NCBI GenBank assembly: GCA_016791145.1
Contig: JAEUNJ010000217.1
Location: 1 to 64,000, forward strand
From: Rhodocyclaceae bacterium
GTDB lineage: Bacteria; Pseudomonadota; Gammaproteobacteria; Burkholderiales; Rhodocyclaceae
Length of the DNA: 64,000 nt
Reading direction: 5' to 3'
Shown here: piece after piece, positions 20,837 through 29,227 of the stretch
Position numbering within the stretch: position 1 is the stretch's first letter
Layout: every line of letters begins with the position of its first letter
Position numbers and translations under genes: made by a program
Notes under the pieces: generated by a model
The model's database searches: none
Seen by the model: only the letters and a program-made list of their open reading frames with translations
What the model was told of the DNA's origin: nothing

Positions 20837-22768
20837 CTACAGGTCCACGGCGGGGCGGATCGCGGAAGGCTCCACGTAGCGCCACTTGCCGACCAGGCAG
20901 GCCATGGTCCCGGCCGCCACGCCGGCCGCCGCCACCAGGAGCAGCGGCAGCGCCCAGGCCTGGTCGAAGGCCCCGAACATGGCGGCCTTGATGGCCCGCA
21001 CGACCCAGGTGAGGGGCAGCCAGGGACTGATGTCCATGAACACCCTCCCGCTCAGTTCCACGGGAAGCACCCCTCCGGACGAGGAGAGCTGGACGGCGAG
21101 GAAGAGCACCGCCAGGGCCTTGCCGGCATCCCCGAGGGCTTTCGTCAGCGCGAACACGATGACCAGGAAGGTCAGGGCGGCGACCGCGAGGCTGAGCACG
21201 AAGACCCCCATGTCGGCGATCCGCATCCCCAGCACCAGGCGGACTGAAACCACCACCAGCGCCGCCTGGAACAGCACCACGAGCGCCGGCAGCGCGATCT
21301 TTCCGCAGAGCTGCGCCACCACGCCGAACTCCCGCGCCTGCCGGGGCAGCACCCGCACATGCACCAGGAACGCGGCGATGCCGGCCCCCAGCCAGAGGGC
21401 GGCGGGTACGATGTTGGGCGCATAGGCGCTGCCGTTGTTCTCCACCGGGGCCTCGGCCCGCACCACGGGCCGGACGGAGTTGGCCAGCCCTTCGGCGCTC
21501 CCCTCGATGCCGTCCGGCGCGTCCGGCAGCGCGTCGGCCAGCAGGTCCAGGCCCGCCGCCAGCCGGTGCGCGCCCTCCTTCAGCGTCCGGTTGCCCTGCG
21601 CCAGCGTGGCGCCGGCCGCCGCGAGCCTGGCCGTCCCGGTCGCCAGTTCTTCCATCTGGCCTTCGGCCGGCAGTCCACCCACGATGGTGCGCAGGGCCGT
21701 TCCCTGGGCCTCGAGCCCGCCGGTGAGCGCGGCCACGCCCTCCTGGAGCTTCTGGGCGCCCTCGGCGAGCCGCCGCTCGCCGCCGACCGCCGTCCCCAGG
21801 CCGGCTTGCAGCCTCCCCAGGTTGTCGGCGAATTGCTCCGCCCCCTCGCCGATCCGCCCCCCGATCAGGAAACTGGACCGGGCCTCGTCGCGGAACTCGA
21901 TGGCACCGGCATGCAGGGACTGGCTCGCCTGGTGCAGCGCGGTCAGGCCTGCGGAAAGCTCCCCGTGGCCGGCAACGAGGCCCTCGGACCCCTCCCGCAG
22001 GCGTTGCAGGTCGGCCGGGGAAGGCTGGCGGGAATCCAGCGTGCGCAGCGCGCCGCCCAGGTCGCGGCCGGCCGCCGCCATTCGCGACACGCCGCGGTCC
22101 AGGCGCACGATCCCGCCGCCCAGGGCATCCGCCCCGGTCGCGGCCTGGCCCGCGCCGCCGGCCAGCTCGTGGGCGCCCTTCCCCAGTTGGTCCACCGCCG
22201 AGCGCAAGCGCTCCACGCTGCGCTGGGAACCCACCGCCTTGGACAGGACGAGGGCCCAGCGCCGCTCGTTCAGCCGCTCGTTGATCTCGTGGCCCAGGTC
22301 CTCGGCGAAGCGCCGGGCCAGGGCCGCGCTCTGGTAGCTGTTCCCCTCGGATACGAAGACCTCCAGGTGCCCGGCCCCCATGTCGGCGCCCGGGACCGCG
22401 TTGGAGCTGAAATCGGCCGGCACGATCAGCGCGAAGGCGAGCTTCCCCGTCCGCACCAGCCGGCGGGCCTCCTCGGCGTCCGTGAGTTCCACGTAGCCGA
22501 AGCGGCGGCCCGCCTTGAGCTTCTCCGTCACCTCCCGGCCCAGGTTGAAGACCTGGTCGTGGTAGCGCACGTCCCGGTCCAGGTTGACCAGGCCGGTGGG
22601 CAGCGCCCCCGTATGGGCGGCCGGGTCCCAGACACTGGACAGGTAGATCACCACATAGAACGCCGGAATGAAAGCCACGGCCGCGGCGGCCCACAGCAGG
22701 CGCCGGTGCTCCAGGTAGAAGCGCCCCTCGAGCCTGGCGATCTGGGCGGACTGGGACAGGAATCTCAT
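20837..22768 (-). CDS. YhgE/Pip-type membrane protein (ABC-2-like)
   Basis: A 643-residue inner-membrane protein. It has one N-terminal TM helix (LLWAAAAVAFIPAFYVVIYL), a long extracytoplasmic region of about 370 residues, and at least five C-terminal helices in the ABC-2 permease pattern. The extracytoplasmic part has heptad-rich repeats such as GAGQAATGADALGGGIVRLDRGVSRM, typical of the YhgE/Pip domain. ATG 22768 is chosen because GGAGG lies ten bases upstream, whereas ATG 22777 is too close to it. Members are linked to phage adsorption or secretion-system accessories in Gram-positives, and the role here is unknown. No ATPase partner is adjacent. Confidence 0.82.
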   Translation of the reverse strand: MRFLSQSAQIARLEGRFYLEHRRLLWAAAAVAFIPAFYVVIYLSSVWDPAAHTGALPTGLVNLDRDVRYHDQVFNLGREVTEKLKAGRRFGYVELTDAEEARRLVRTGKLAFALIVPADFSSNAVPGADMGAGHLEVFVSEGNSYQSAALARRFAEDLGHEINERLNERRWALVLSKAVGSQRSVERLRSAVDQLGKGAHELAGGAGQAATGADALGGGIVRLDRGVSRMAAAGRDLGGALRTLDSRQPSPADLQRLREGSEGLVAGHGELSAGLTALHQASQSLHAGAIEFRDEARSSFLIGGRIGEGAEQFADNLGRLQAGLGTAVGGERRLAEGAQKLQEGVAALTGGLEAQGTALRTIVGGLPAEGQMEELATGTARLAAAGATLAQGNRTLKEGAHRLAAGLDLLADALPDAPDGIEGSAEGLANSVRPVVRAEAPVENNGSAYAPNIVPAALWLGAGIAAFLVHVRVLPRQAREFGVVAQLCGKIALPALVVLFQAALVVVSVRLVLGMRIADMGVFVLSLAVAALTFLVIVFALTKALGDAGKALAVLFLAVQLSSSGGVLPVELSGRVFMDISPWLPLTWVVRAIKAAMFGAFDQAWALPLLLVAAAGVAAGTMACLVGKWRYVEPSAIRPAVDL

Positions 22769-22868
22769 GGGCAACATGCCTCCGGGGAGCGGGTTCTGGC
22801 GGGCGCGGTCAGGGCGCGGGTCCGCTGCGGCCGATGCGGACGGATGGAACGGAAGCGGGTGGATGCCC

Positions 22869-22955
22869 TGGTGCCCGGAGCCGGATTCGAACCGGCATGG
22901 CCTCGCGGCCGAGGGATTTTAAGTCCCTTGCGTCTACCTGTTTCGCCATCCGGGC
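22869..22955 (-). tRNA. tRNA-Leu (UAA)
   Basis: An 87-base tRNA including an encoded CCA (22871-22869 on the minus strand). The acceptor arms GCCCGGA and TCCGGGC pair fully, with discriminator A. The anticodon loop CTTAAAA gives anticodon UAA at 22921-22919. A long class II variable arm (CTCGGCCGCGAGG) and the T-loop GGTTCGAATCC are present. A TAGAAT -10-like box lies at 22979-22974. The remaining intergenic sequence to 23127 holds no recognised gene. Confidence 0.97.
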
Positions 22956-23127
22956 ACGTTGATTTCGGCAGGGATTCTAATGTGCGCGCGCAATCCCGGC
23001 ATCGCCGCGATACGGCAGGCTATTCCGGCTTCCAGGTGCCTTCGGTCGCGGTCGCGGCCCAGGTCGGCTCGGGCGCCCGACCCGACACGGAGCCGCTGTA
23101 CGGCGGCTGGGCACCGCCTTCCTTTCC

Positions 23128-24786
23128 TCAGGCCAAGCGGGCCTGGGGCGTGATCTGCCGGGGGTCCACCGTCAGTTCGATCAGGGCCGGCACCCCGGCC
23201 GCCGCCGCCCGGGCGAAGGCGGCCGGGAACTCGCCGGCGCCGGATATCCGTTCCGCATAGGCGCCGAAGGAGCGGGCGAAGGCGACGAAATCGGGGTTGC
23301 GCAGTTCCGTTGCGCAGGGGCGGCCCGGATACTCGCGCTCCTGGTGCATGCGGATGGTGCCGAACATCCCGTTGTTCACCACGACCACCACGACCGCGGC
23401 CCCGTACTGCATGGCCGTCGCCAGTTCCTGCGGATACATCATGAAGCAGCCGTCCCCCGCGATGCAGACCACGGTGCGCTCCGGGTGGCGCAGCTTGGCC
23501 GCGATGGCCGCCGGCAGGCCGTAGCCCATGGCGCCGTTCACCGGCGCGAGTTCCGTGGCCAGGCGGCGGTAGCGGAAGAAGCGGTGCACCCAGACCGTGT
23601 AGTTCCCCGCGCCGTTGGCCAGGATGGCGTCATCGGGCAGGTGCGCGTCCAGCCAGCCCATGACCTCCGCGAAATCGACCCCGTCCAGGTCGGGGTGCGG
23701 CGCGGGCGGCGTCGAATGGGCCTCGTAATCGGCCCGGGCCTCGCGGGTCCACTCCCCCCAGGCCGGGGCCGACACGGGCTCCAGGGCCGCCAGGGCGTGG
23801 GCCGCAAGGGCCGGCGCGGCGTTGATCGGCAGCGCCGGCAGGTAGGTGCGCCCCAGTTCGTCCGGGTCGGCATGGACATGCACCAGGGCCTGCCGCGGCC
23901 GGGGGCTCTCCAGCAGCGTGTAGCCGGAACTGGACACGTCGCCCATCCGGGAACCGAGGACCAGCAGCAGGTCGGCATCCTTCACCCGTTGCGCGAGGCG
24001 CGGCGAGGCGGCCAGGCCGAGTTGGCCGACGTATTGCCGGTCCCTGTTGTCGAGCAGGTCCTGGCGGCGGAAGGCGGCCGCCACCGGCAGGTCGTTCGCC
24101 GCCGCGAAGCGGGCCAGGGCGGCGCCGGCGGGCGCGTCCCAGCCGCTGCCCCCGGCAATCACCAGGGGCCGCCGGGCGCCGGCCAGCAGGGCGCGCAGTG
24201 CCGCCATCTCCCCGGCCGCGGGCGCCGCCCGGGAGACCGGGAGCGGCGGCAGGGCCGGGGCCGATCCCCGGGCGAAGAGGATGTCCTCGGGCAGCGCCAC
24301 CACCACCGGCCCGGGGCGGCCGGAAAGGGCCGCCGCGAAGGCCTGCATGACCAGTTCCGGGATCCGTTCCAGCCGGTCCGCCTGCAGTACGCGCTTCGCC
24401 ATGCCGCCGAACATGCGGCCGTAATCCACCTCCTGGAAGGCCTCCCGCCCGAGGAAGCCGCTGTCCACCTGGCCGACGAAGAGGATCATCGGGGAGGAGC
24501 CCTCCCGGGCCGCATGGACGCCGTTGGCGGCGTGGGTGGCGCCGGGCCCGCGGGTGACGATGCAGATTCCCGGCCGGCCGGTGAGCTTGCCGTAGGCGTC
24601 CGCCATGTAGGCGGCGGCGCCCTCGTGGCGGGTGACGACGGTCCGCACCCCGGCCCGGTCCCGCAGGGCGTCCAGCACCGGCAGGAAGCTCTCGCCGGGC
24701 ACGCAATAGACCGTGTCCACGCCCTGTCGGCAAAGGGCCTCGACCAGGATCTCCCCGCCGCTCGATCCGTCCTGACGCTGGCTCAC
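23128..24786 (-). CDS. Thiamine-diphosphate-dependent enzyme (acetolactate synthase-like)
   Basis: A 552-residue ThDP enzyme of the acetolactate synthase / benzoylformate decarboxylase superfamily. The N-terminal domain has GVDTVYCVPGESFLPVLDAL and the catalytic glutamate in TRHEGAAAYMADAYGKLTGRPG. The central domain is LPVSRAAPAAG...PLVIAGGSG. The C-terminal ThDP motif runs from IAGDGCFMMYPQELATAMQYG to VVVVVNNGMFG. The GTG at 24786 is chosen as start because AAGGAG lies seven bases upstream. No small regulatory subunit adjoins it, so a catabolic decarboxylase or carboligase is more likely than branched-chain biosynthesis. Confidence 0.9.
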   Translation of the reverse strand: MSQRQDGSSGGEILVEALCRQGVDTVYCVPGESFLPVLDALRDRAGVRTVVTRHEGAAAYMADAYGKLTGRPGICIVTRGPGATHAANGVHAAREGSSPMILFVGQVDSGFLGREAFQEVDYGRMFGGMAKRVLQADRLERIPELVMQAFAAALSGRPGPVVVALPEDILFARGSAPALPPLPVSRAAPAAGEMAALRALLAGARRPLVIAGGSGWDAPAGAALARFAAANDLPVAAAFRRQDLLDNRDRQYVGQLGLAASPRLAQRVKDADLLLVLGSRMGDVSSSGYTLLESPRPRQALVHVHADPDELGRTYLPALPINAAPALAAHALAALEPVSAPAWGEWTREARADYEAHSTPPAPHPDLDGVDFAEVMGWLDAHLPDDAILANGAGNYTVWVHRFFRYRRLATELAPVNGAMGYGLPAAIAAKLRHPERTVVCIAGDGCFMMYPQELATAMQYGAAVVVVVVNNGMFGTIRMHQEREYPGRPCATELRNPDFVAFARSFGAYAERISGAGEFPAAFARAAAAGVPALIELTVDPRQITPQARLA

Positions 24787-24967
24787 ATCGTTCTCCTTGT
24801 CTGTCGGCCCGAAGTATCGCGCAAGGCGCCGCCGAACGCCCTGGCAGCGGTTGCATGCCACGGTGGGCGGGGCGCCTTTCGCCGGAGCGGCGTCCCCGCC
24901 CCGACGGTTTCGGCAACCGCTTCCGTCGCGCGGTGTTCCAACCGGGCGCCTCGTGGATCGCTCCCGC

Positions 24968-25330
24968 ATGGACTCCGGTCCTGCGCAGGTGGCGCCGCCC
25001 GGCGAGCGCAAGGGCGTTTCGGCGAAGCTGATCGGGACGTTGCCCCTTGGCCTGGAGTTCGACGGCCCGCAGGCCGCCCGTCGAGGATACGGGTGGCGAC
25101 GCTCGCGCCGCAAAGGGCTTTCGCGATTCACAGCCATGAAGATCGCCCGTCCGTCGAATGCGTCCTCCGGGGCGAGGCCACCGAGTGCATCGGCGATACG
25201 AGCGAGGCATGCGCCGGAGGCGACGCCCTCCCGGCCGACCGGAAAACCACGCGCCGGTGGTGGAACGACGGCGCCGAACCCGCGATAGTCGTGGCCGTCG
25301 ATGTGTTCAATCCGCCGAAGCAATCCGCAG
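24968..25330 (+). pseudogene. Cupin-domain protein, frameshifted remnant
   Basis: Two adjoining reading frames together encode a small cupin. From ATG 24968 one frame reads MDSGPAQVAPPGERKGVSAKLIGTLPLG... up to about 25080. The frame one base back then continues RIRVATLAPQRAFAIHSHEDRPS, CVLRGEATECIGDTSEACAGGDALPADRKTTRRW, AEPAIVVAVDVFN. This matches the cupin family with HSHxDRPG...VLxGxxTExxG...DRxTTHWxxNxGxxPAVxxxVDIF, but the second-motif His is replaced and no stop follows. A one-base deletion near 25080 would explain the shift. Outside this remnant the 549-base gap (24787-25335) shows no other gene. Confidence 0.7.
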
Positions 25331-25335
25331 ACGGG

Positions 25336-26232
25336 TCACCCGGCCGTTCCGTCGGCGCGGCCCCCCGCCGCGCGCCCGGCGATCCGCCGGTGCCGCAGGG
25401 CCCAGGCCAGGGCCACGATGGCCACGGCGGGGGCGTAGAGCACGATGAAGGCGGCGAGTTCCGGGCGGGCCAGCATCGACTGGGCCATCACGATGGCCAG
25501 GGGCACGTTGTGGACGCCCACCTCGGTGGCGATGGTCATGCGCAGCGGCCGGTCCAGACCGGCCAGCGCCGCCACGGCGCTGGTCGCCGCGAACATGGCC
25601 AGGCAGAGCAGGAAGGCCCCGGGCAGCATGGTCCGCCAGTGGTCGGCCAGGGCCCCGGCGGAGGCCCAGAAGACCAGGGCCAGCACGCTGGCGAGCATCA
25701 GCGCGGCGAGGCGGCGCGAGGCGCGCTGCACCGCCGCCAGGCGCCTGCCCGCCAGGCGCCGCAGCCCCATGCCCAGGAAGATGGGCAGCACGGCCATGAA
25801 CAGGATCTTCGCAATGGTGTCGCCGACGGGCAGCGCGATCGACACCCCGGCGCCGCCGAACCACTCGAAGCCCAGATGCACGATCAGCGGCGTGGAGGCC
25901 AGCGAGAGGACGCCGTTGGTGGCCGTCAGCGAGACGGAGACGTCCGGGCGCCCGCGGCCGAGGAAGACGAAGCCGTTGGCCACCGGCCCCCCCGGGGCGG
26001 CCACCACGAGCACCATGGCCAGCGCCACGGCGGGCTCCCCGGCGAAGGCCGCCGCCAGCGCGAAGCCTGCCGCCGGCGCCACCAGCAGCTGCCCCGCGAT
26101 GCCCACCAGCAGCGGCTTCGGGGCGCGCAGCAGCGCCCGGAACTGGGCCGGCACCAGGTCGAGGCCGATGCAGGCCATCATCACGAACACGCAGACCGGG
26201 GCGAGGCCGGCCACCAGGTCCCGCGCTTCCAT
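25336..26232 (-). CDS. Bile acid:sodium symporter (BASS) family transporter
   Basis: Inner-membrane protein of 298 residues with nine or ten helices. The pattern is that of BASS/SBF proteins: FVMMACIGLDLVPAQFRALLRAPKPLLVGIAGQLLVAPAAGF, then VLVVAAPGGPVANGFVFLGRGRPDVSVSLTATNGVLSLASTPLIV and the crossover helix TIATEVGVHNVPLAIVMAQSML. GGAGGA lies about ten bases before ATG 26232. Bacterial members carry organic acids or sterol acids with sodium. It is divergent from an IclR regulator, which probably controls it. Confidence 0.9.
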   Translation of the reverse strand: MEARDLVAGLAPVCVFVMMACIGLDLVPAQFRALLRAPKPLLVGIAGQLLVAPAAGFALAAAFAGEPAVALAMVLVVAAPGGPVANGFVFLGRGRPDVSVSLTATNGVLSLASTPLIVHLGFEWFGGAGVSIALPVGDTIAKILFMAVLPIFLGMGLRRLAGRRLAAVQRASRRLAALMLASVLALVFWASAGALADHWRTMLPGAFLLCLAMFAATSAVAALAGLDRPLRMTIATEVGVHNVPLAIVMAQSMLARPELAAFIVLYAPAVAIVALAWALRHRRIAGRAAGGRADGTAG

Positions 26233-26287
26233 GCGTCGGCGCTCCTCCGTCGGGTATGCTTTTCCGCCGAGTTTAACCGCCATCCCC

Positions 26288-27097
26288 GTGAAGACCATCC
26301 GCGCCCTGGAGAGAGGCCTCGCCGTGCTGAACGCCCTGGAGGGCCGCGGCGGCATGACCCTGGCCGAACTGCACGCCCACACGGGCATGGCCAAGCCGAC
26401 GCTGCTGCGCATCCTCGCGACCCTGGAGGAAGCGGGGGCCGCCTGGAAGGCCATCGGCGACCGGCGCTATCGCCGCCGGGTCGGCCCCGCCGGCAAGGCG
26501 CGGCCCGACGAGCGCGCCCACCGGATCGCCGAGGTCGCCGCCCCGCACCTGGAGGCCCTGCAGCGCAAGGTGATCTGGCCGTCGGACCTGCTGGTGTACC
26601 GGAACTACCGCCTGGAGCTGGCGGAGACCTCCCGCCGGCAGAGCAACCTGGGGCTCTTCCCCTACCGGCTGGGCTTTCGCATCGACATGTTCCTGACGGC
26701 GCCCGGGCGGGCCTGGCTGGCCTGGTGCACCGACCGCGAGCGGCAACGGATCCTCGCCCACGCCCGCAGCTACCCGCCGCCCAACCCGCGCAGCCGGGCC
26801 GTGCTGCGCGGCGAGCTGGAGGGCATCCTCGCCACCACGCGGCGCCTCGGCTACGCGTCCCGGGACCCGCTGTTCGGCGGCACCGACGCCGACATGAGCG
26901 AATTCGACGACGGCCTCGACGCCATCGCCGTGCCGGTGATGCAGGGCGGGCGCGTGCTCGCCTGCATGAACCTGGTCTGGCCGCGCAAGTACCGCCTTAA
27001 GGCCAAGATCGTCAAGGACCACCTGGCCGACCTGAAGCAGGCGGCGGCCGGCGTCGCGGCCGCCCTGGCGGCCATGGACCGCCCCCCCGGGGACTGA
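26288..27097 (+). CDS. IclR-family transcriptional regulator
   Basis: A 269-residue regulator. The winged helix begins IRALERGLAVLNALEGRGGMTLAELHAHTGMAKPTLLRILATLEEAGAAW. The effector-binding GAF-like domain contains LGFRIDMFLTAPGRAWLAW and DGLDAIAVPVMQGGRVLACMNLVWPRKY. GTG at 26288 is chosen as start because the family signature begins there; an in-frame ATG at 26231 would add 19 untypical residues. The divergent BASS transporter is the probable target, and IclR proteins usually respond to a carboxylic acid substrate. Confidence 0.9.
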   Translation: MKTIRALERGLAVLNALEGRGGMTLAELHAHTGMAKPTLLRILATLEEAGAAWKAIGDRRYRRRVGPAGKARPDERAHRIAEVAAPHLEALQRKVIWPSDLLVYRNYRLELAETSRRQSNLGLFPYRLGFRIDMFLTAPGRAWLAWCTDRERQRILAHARSYPPPNPRSRAVLRGELEGILATTRRLGYASRDPLFGGTDADMSEFDDGLDAIAVPVMQGGRVLACMNLVWPRKYRLKAKIVKDHLADLKQAAAGVAAALAAMDRPPGD

Positions 27098-27243
27098 CTC
27101 CGGGCGCTTCCCCGCGTTTCACCTGGTGTAACGATCCTCCGGGTTCTCCCTTCAGGCCTCAACTGTCGTGACATGATGCGCTCCGGTCGCGGCCGGCGCG
27201 CCTCAGGAATCAACCCCGACAACCCACTGGAGGAGGAACCCCC

Positions 27244-28986
27244 ATGATCACCCTGCGCAAAGCCTGCGCCGCGCTGCTGGCCGCCTGCCTGGCGGCGCCG
27301 GCCGCCGCGGCCGACGGCCGCCCCAACATCCTGCTGATCCTCGCCGACGACCTGGGCATGACGGACATCGGCGCCTATGGCTCCGAGATCTCGACGCCCA
27401 ACCTGGACCGCCTCGCCGGCGGCGGCGTGCGCATGCGGAACTTCTACGCCTCGCCCTTCTGCTCGCCGACCCGGGCGATGCTGATGAGCGGCTCGGACAA
27501 CCACCTGGTGGGCTTCGGCGACATGGCCGAGCTGATGACCGCGGAACAGCGCGGCAAGCCCGGCTACGAGGGCTACCTGAACGAGCGCGTGGTGCCGATC
27601 CCACAGGTGCTGAAGGACGCCGGCTACCGCACCGTCATGGCCGGCAAGTGGCACCTGGGCAACGCCGAGAACCAGAGCCCCGCCGCCCGCGGCTTCGACC
27701 GGTCCTATGCCATGACCATGGGCGGCGCGAGCCACTTCGGCGACCAGACGGGCATCGTGGCCATGGACGCGAGCAAGCCGCCGAAGGCCATCTACCGGGA
27801 GAACGGCAAGTCCATCGACATCCCCCGCGACGGCTTCTTCTCGTCGGTGGCCTTCACCGACAAGCTGATCGGCTACCTGGACGAGACCGAGGCCACGGGC
27901 AAGCCCTTCTTCGCCTACCTGGCCTTCACGGCGCCCCACTGGCCGCTGCACGCCCCCGACGAGGACATCCGCAAGTACGAGGGCCGCTACGACGCCGGCT
28001 ACGACCGCCTGCGCGAGGAGCGGGCCGAGCGCCTGCGCCGCCTGGGCCTGCTGGCCCCGGGCACGCCGATCTACGAAGGCCACCGCCACTGGCCCCGGTG
28101 GGAGACCCTGACGGCGGAGCAGAAGCGGGCCGAGTCGAAGCGGATGGCCGTCTATGCCGCCATGGTGGACAACATGGACCGGCAGATCGGACGCGTGCTG
28201 AGGCACCTGGAGAGCAAGGGCCAGCTCGACAACACGGTGATCTTCTTCCTCTCCGACAACGGCGCCGACGGCAACTCGGTCTACGACGTGGGCGAGACGC
28301 GCACCTGGATCCACCGGGACATGGACAACAGCATCGAGAACACCGGCCGCCCGGGCTCCTTCGTGGAGTACGGACCCGGCTGGGCCCAGGTGGGCATGAC
28401 GCCGCTGCACCTGTACAAGGCCTTCATGTACGAGGGCGGCATCTCGGTGCCGGCCATCGCCTGGGGACCCCGGGCCGGCCTGGCCTCGGGCGAGCGCGGC
28501 GCCCCGGCCCACGTGAGCGACCTGGCCCCGACGATCTACGAACTGGCCGGCGCGCGCCACCCGGGCACCGAGTACCAGGGCAGGACCGTCCTGCCCGTGC
28601 GCGGCAAGTCGCTGCTGTCCTACCTGCGCGGCCAGTCCCCGTCCGTGCGCGGACCGGACGAGTACCTGGCCTGGGAACTGGGCGGCCGCAAGGCCCTGCG
28701 CAAGGGGGACTGGAAGATCGTCTTCGCCAACGCGCCCTGGGGCGCCGGCCGCTGGGAGCTTTACAACCTGGCCGAGGACAGGACCGAGAGCCGCGACCTG
28801 GCAGCCGCCCGCCCGGACAAGCTGGCGGAACTCCTCGCCACCTGGCAGCAGTACGTGGCCGAGACCGGTGTCCTGGAGATCGACAAGCTCGCCGAGCGGC
28901 CCGGCTACAGCAATGCCGGCAAGTACTACGAGGACCTGGCCAAGGAGGCCGTCCTGCCGCCCCGGCAGAAGCAGGCGGCCCGCTGA
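27244..28986 (+). CDS. Exported sulfatase (arylsulfatase type)
   Basis: A periplasmic type I sulfatase of 580 residues with a signal peptide ending AAPAAAADG. Metal-binding DD lies in NILLILADDLGMTDIGAYG. The formylglycine motif is FCSPTRAMLMSG, with the cysteine as the residue modified by the maturase. KWHLGN follows, and FLSDNGADG supplies further metal ligands. A strong GGAGGAGGAA lies upstream. It hydrolyses sulfate esters, substrate unknown. No maturation enzyme is seen in the window. It stands alone between IclR and the octaheme cytochrome. Confidence 0.93.
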   Translation: MITLRKACAALLAACLAAPAAAADGRPNILLILADDLGMTDIGAYGSEISTPNLDRLAGGGVRMRNFYASPFCSPTRAMLMSGSDNHLVGFGDMAELMTAEQRGKPGYEGYLNERVVPIPQVLKDAGYRTVMAGKWHLGNAENQSPAARGFDRSYAMTMGGASHFGDQTGIVAMDASKPPKAIYRENGKSIDIPRDGFFSSVAFTDKLIGYLDETEATGKPFFAYLAFTAPHWPLHAPDEDIRKYEGRYDAGYDRLREERAERLRRLGLLAPGTPIYEGHRHWPRWETLTAEQKRAESKRMAVYAAMVDNMDRQIGRVLRHLESKGQLDNTVIFFLSDNGADGNSVYDVGETRTWIHRDMDNSIENTGRPGSFVEYGPGWAQVGMTPLHLYKAFMYEGGISVPAIAWGPRAGLASGERGAPAHVSDLAPTIYELAGARHPGTEYQGRTVLPVRGKSLLSYLRGQSPSVRGPDEYLAWELGGRKALRKGDWKIVFANAPWGAGRWELYNLAEDRTESRDLAAARPDKLAELLATWQQYVAETGVLEIDKLAERPGYSNAGKYYEDLAKEAVLPPRQKQAAR

Positions 28987-29227
28987 GCGCCGGAGCGGGC
29001 AACGCGGCGGCGGGTCCGCGCCCGCCGCCCGCTTCCCGGACCGGGACGGCGAATCCCGTCGCGGAGGCGCCAGGGAACGGGGAGGTCGCCACCCCATGGC
29101 CGCGCGCAACGTGATTCGACCTCCCGGCCGGTGCGTTGGCCCGGCGTCGCCGGTTCCGGGGCAACCGCCCTGTCCGCGACATCCTCTGCATCCCCTGCGT
29201 TGAAAGGGTCCCGGTCCAGTCCCCGCC

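Noticed and set aside
20837-22768. YhgE/Pip (phage infection protein) as a sign of a prophage
   Set aside because: The family name refers to a phage receptor in Lactococcus. No phage structural, integrase or lysis genes are present around it.
22869-22955. tRNA-Leu as an attachment site for an integrated element
   Set aside because: No integrase and no direct repeat of the tRNA 3' end were noticed on either side, and flanking genes look like ordinary chromosome.
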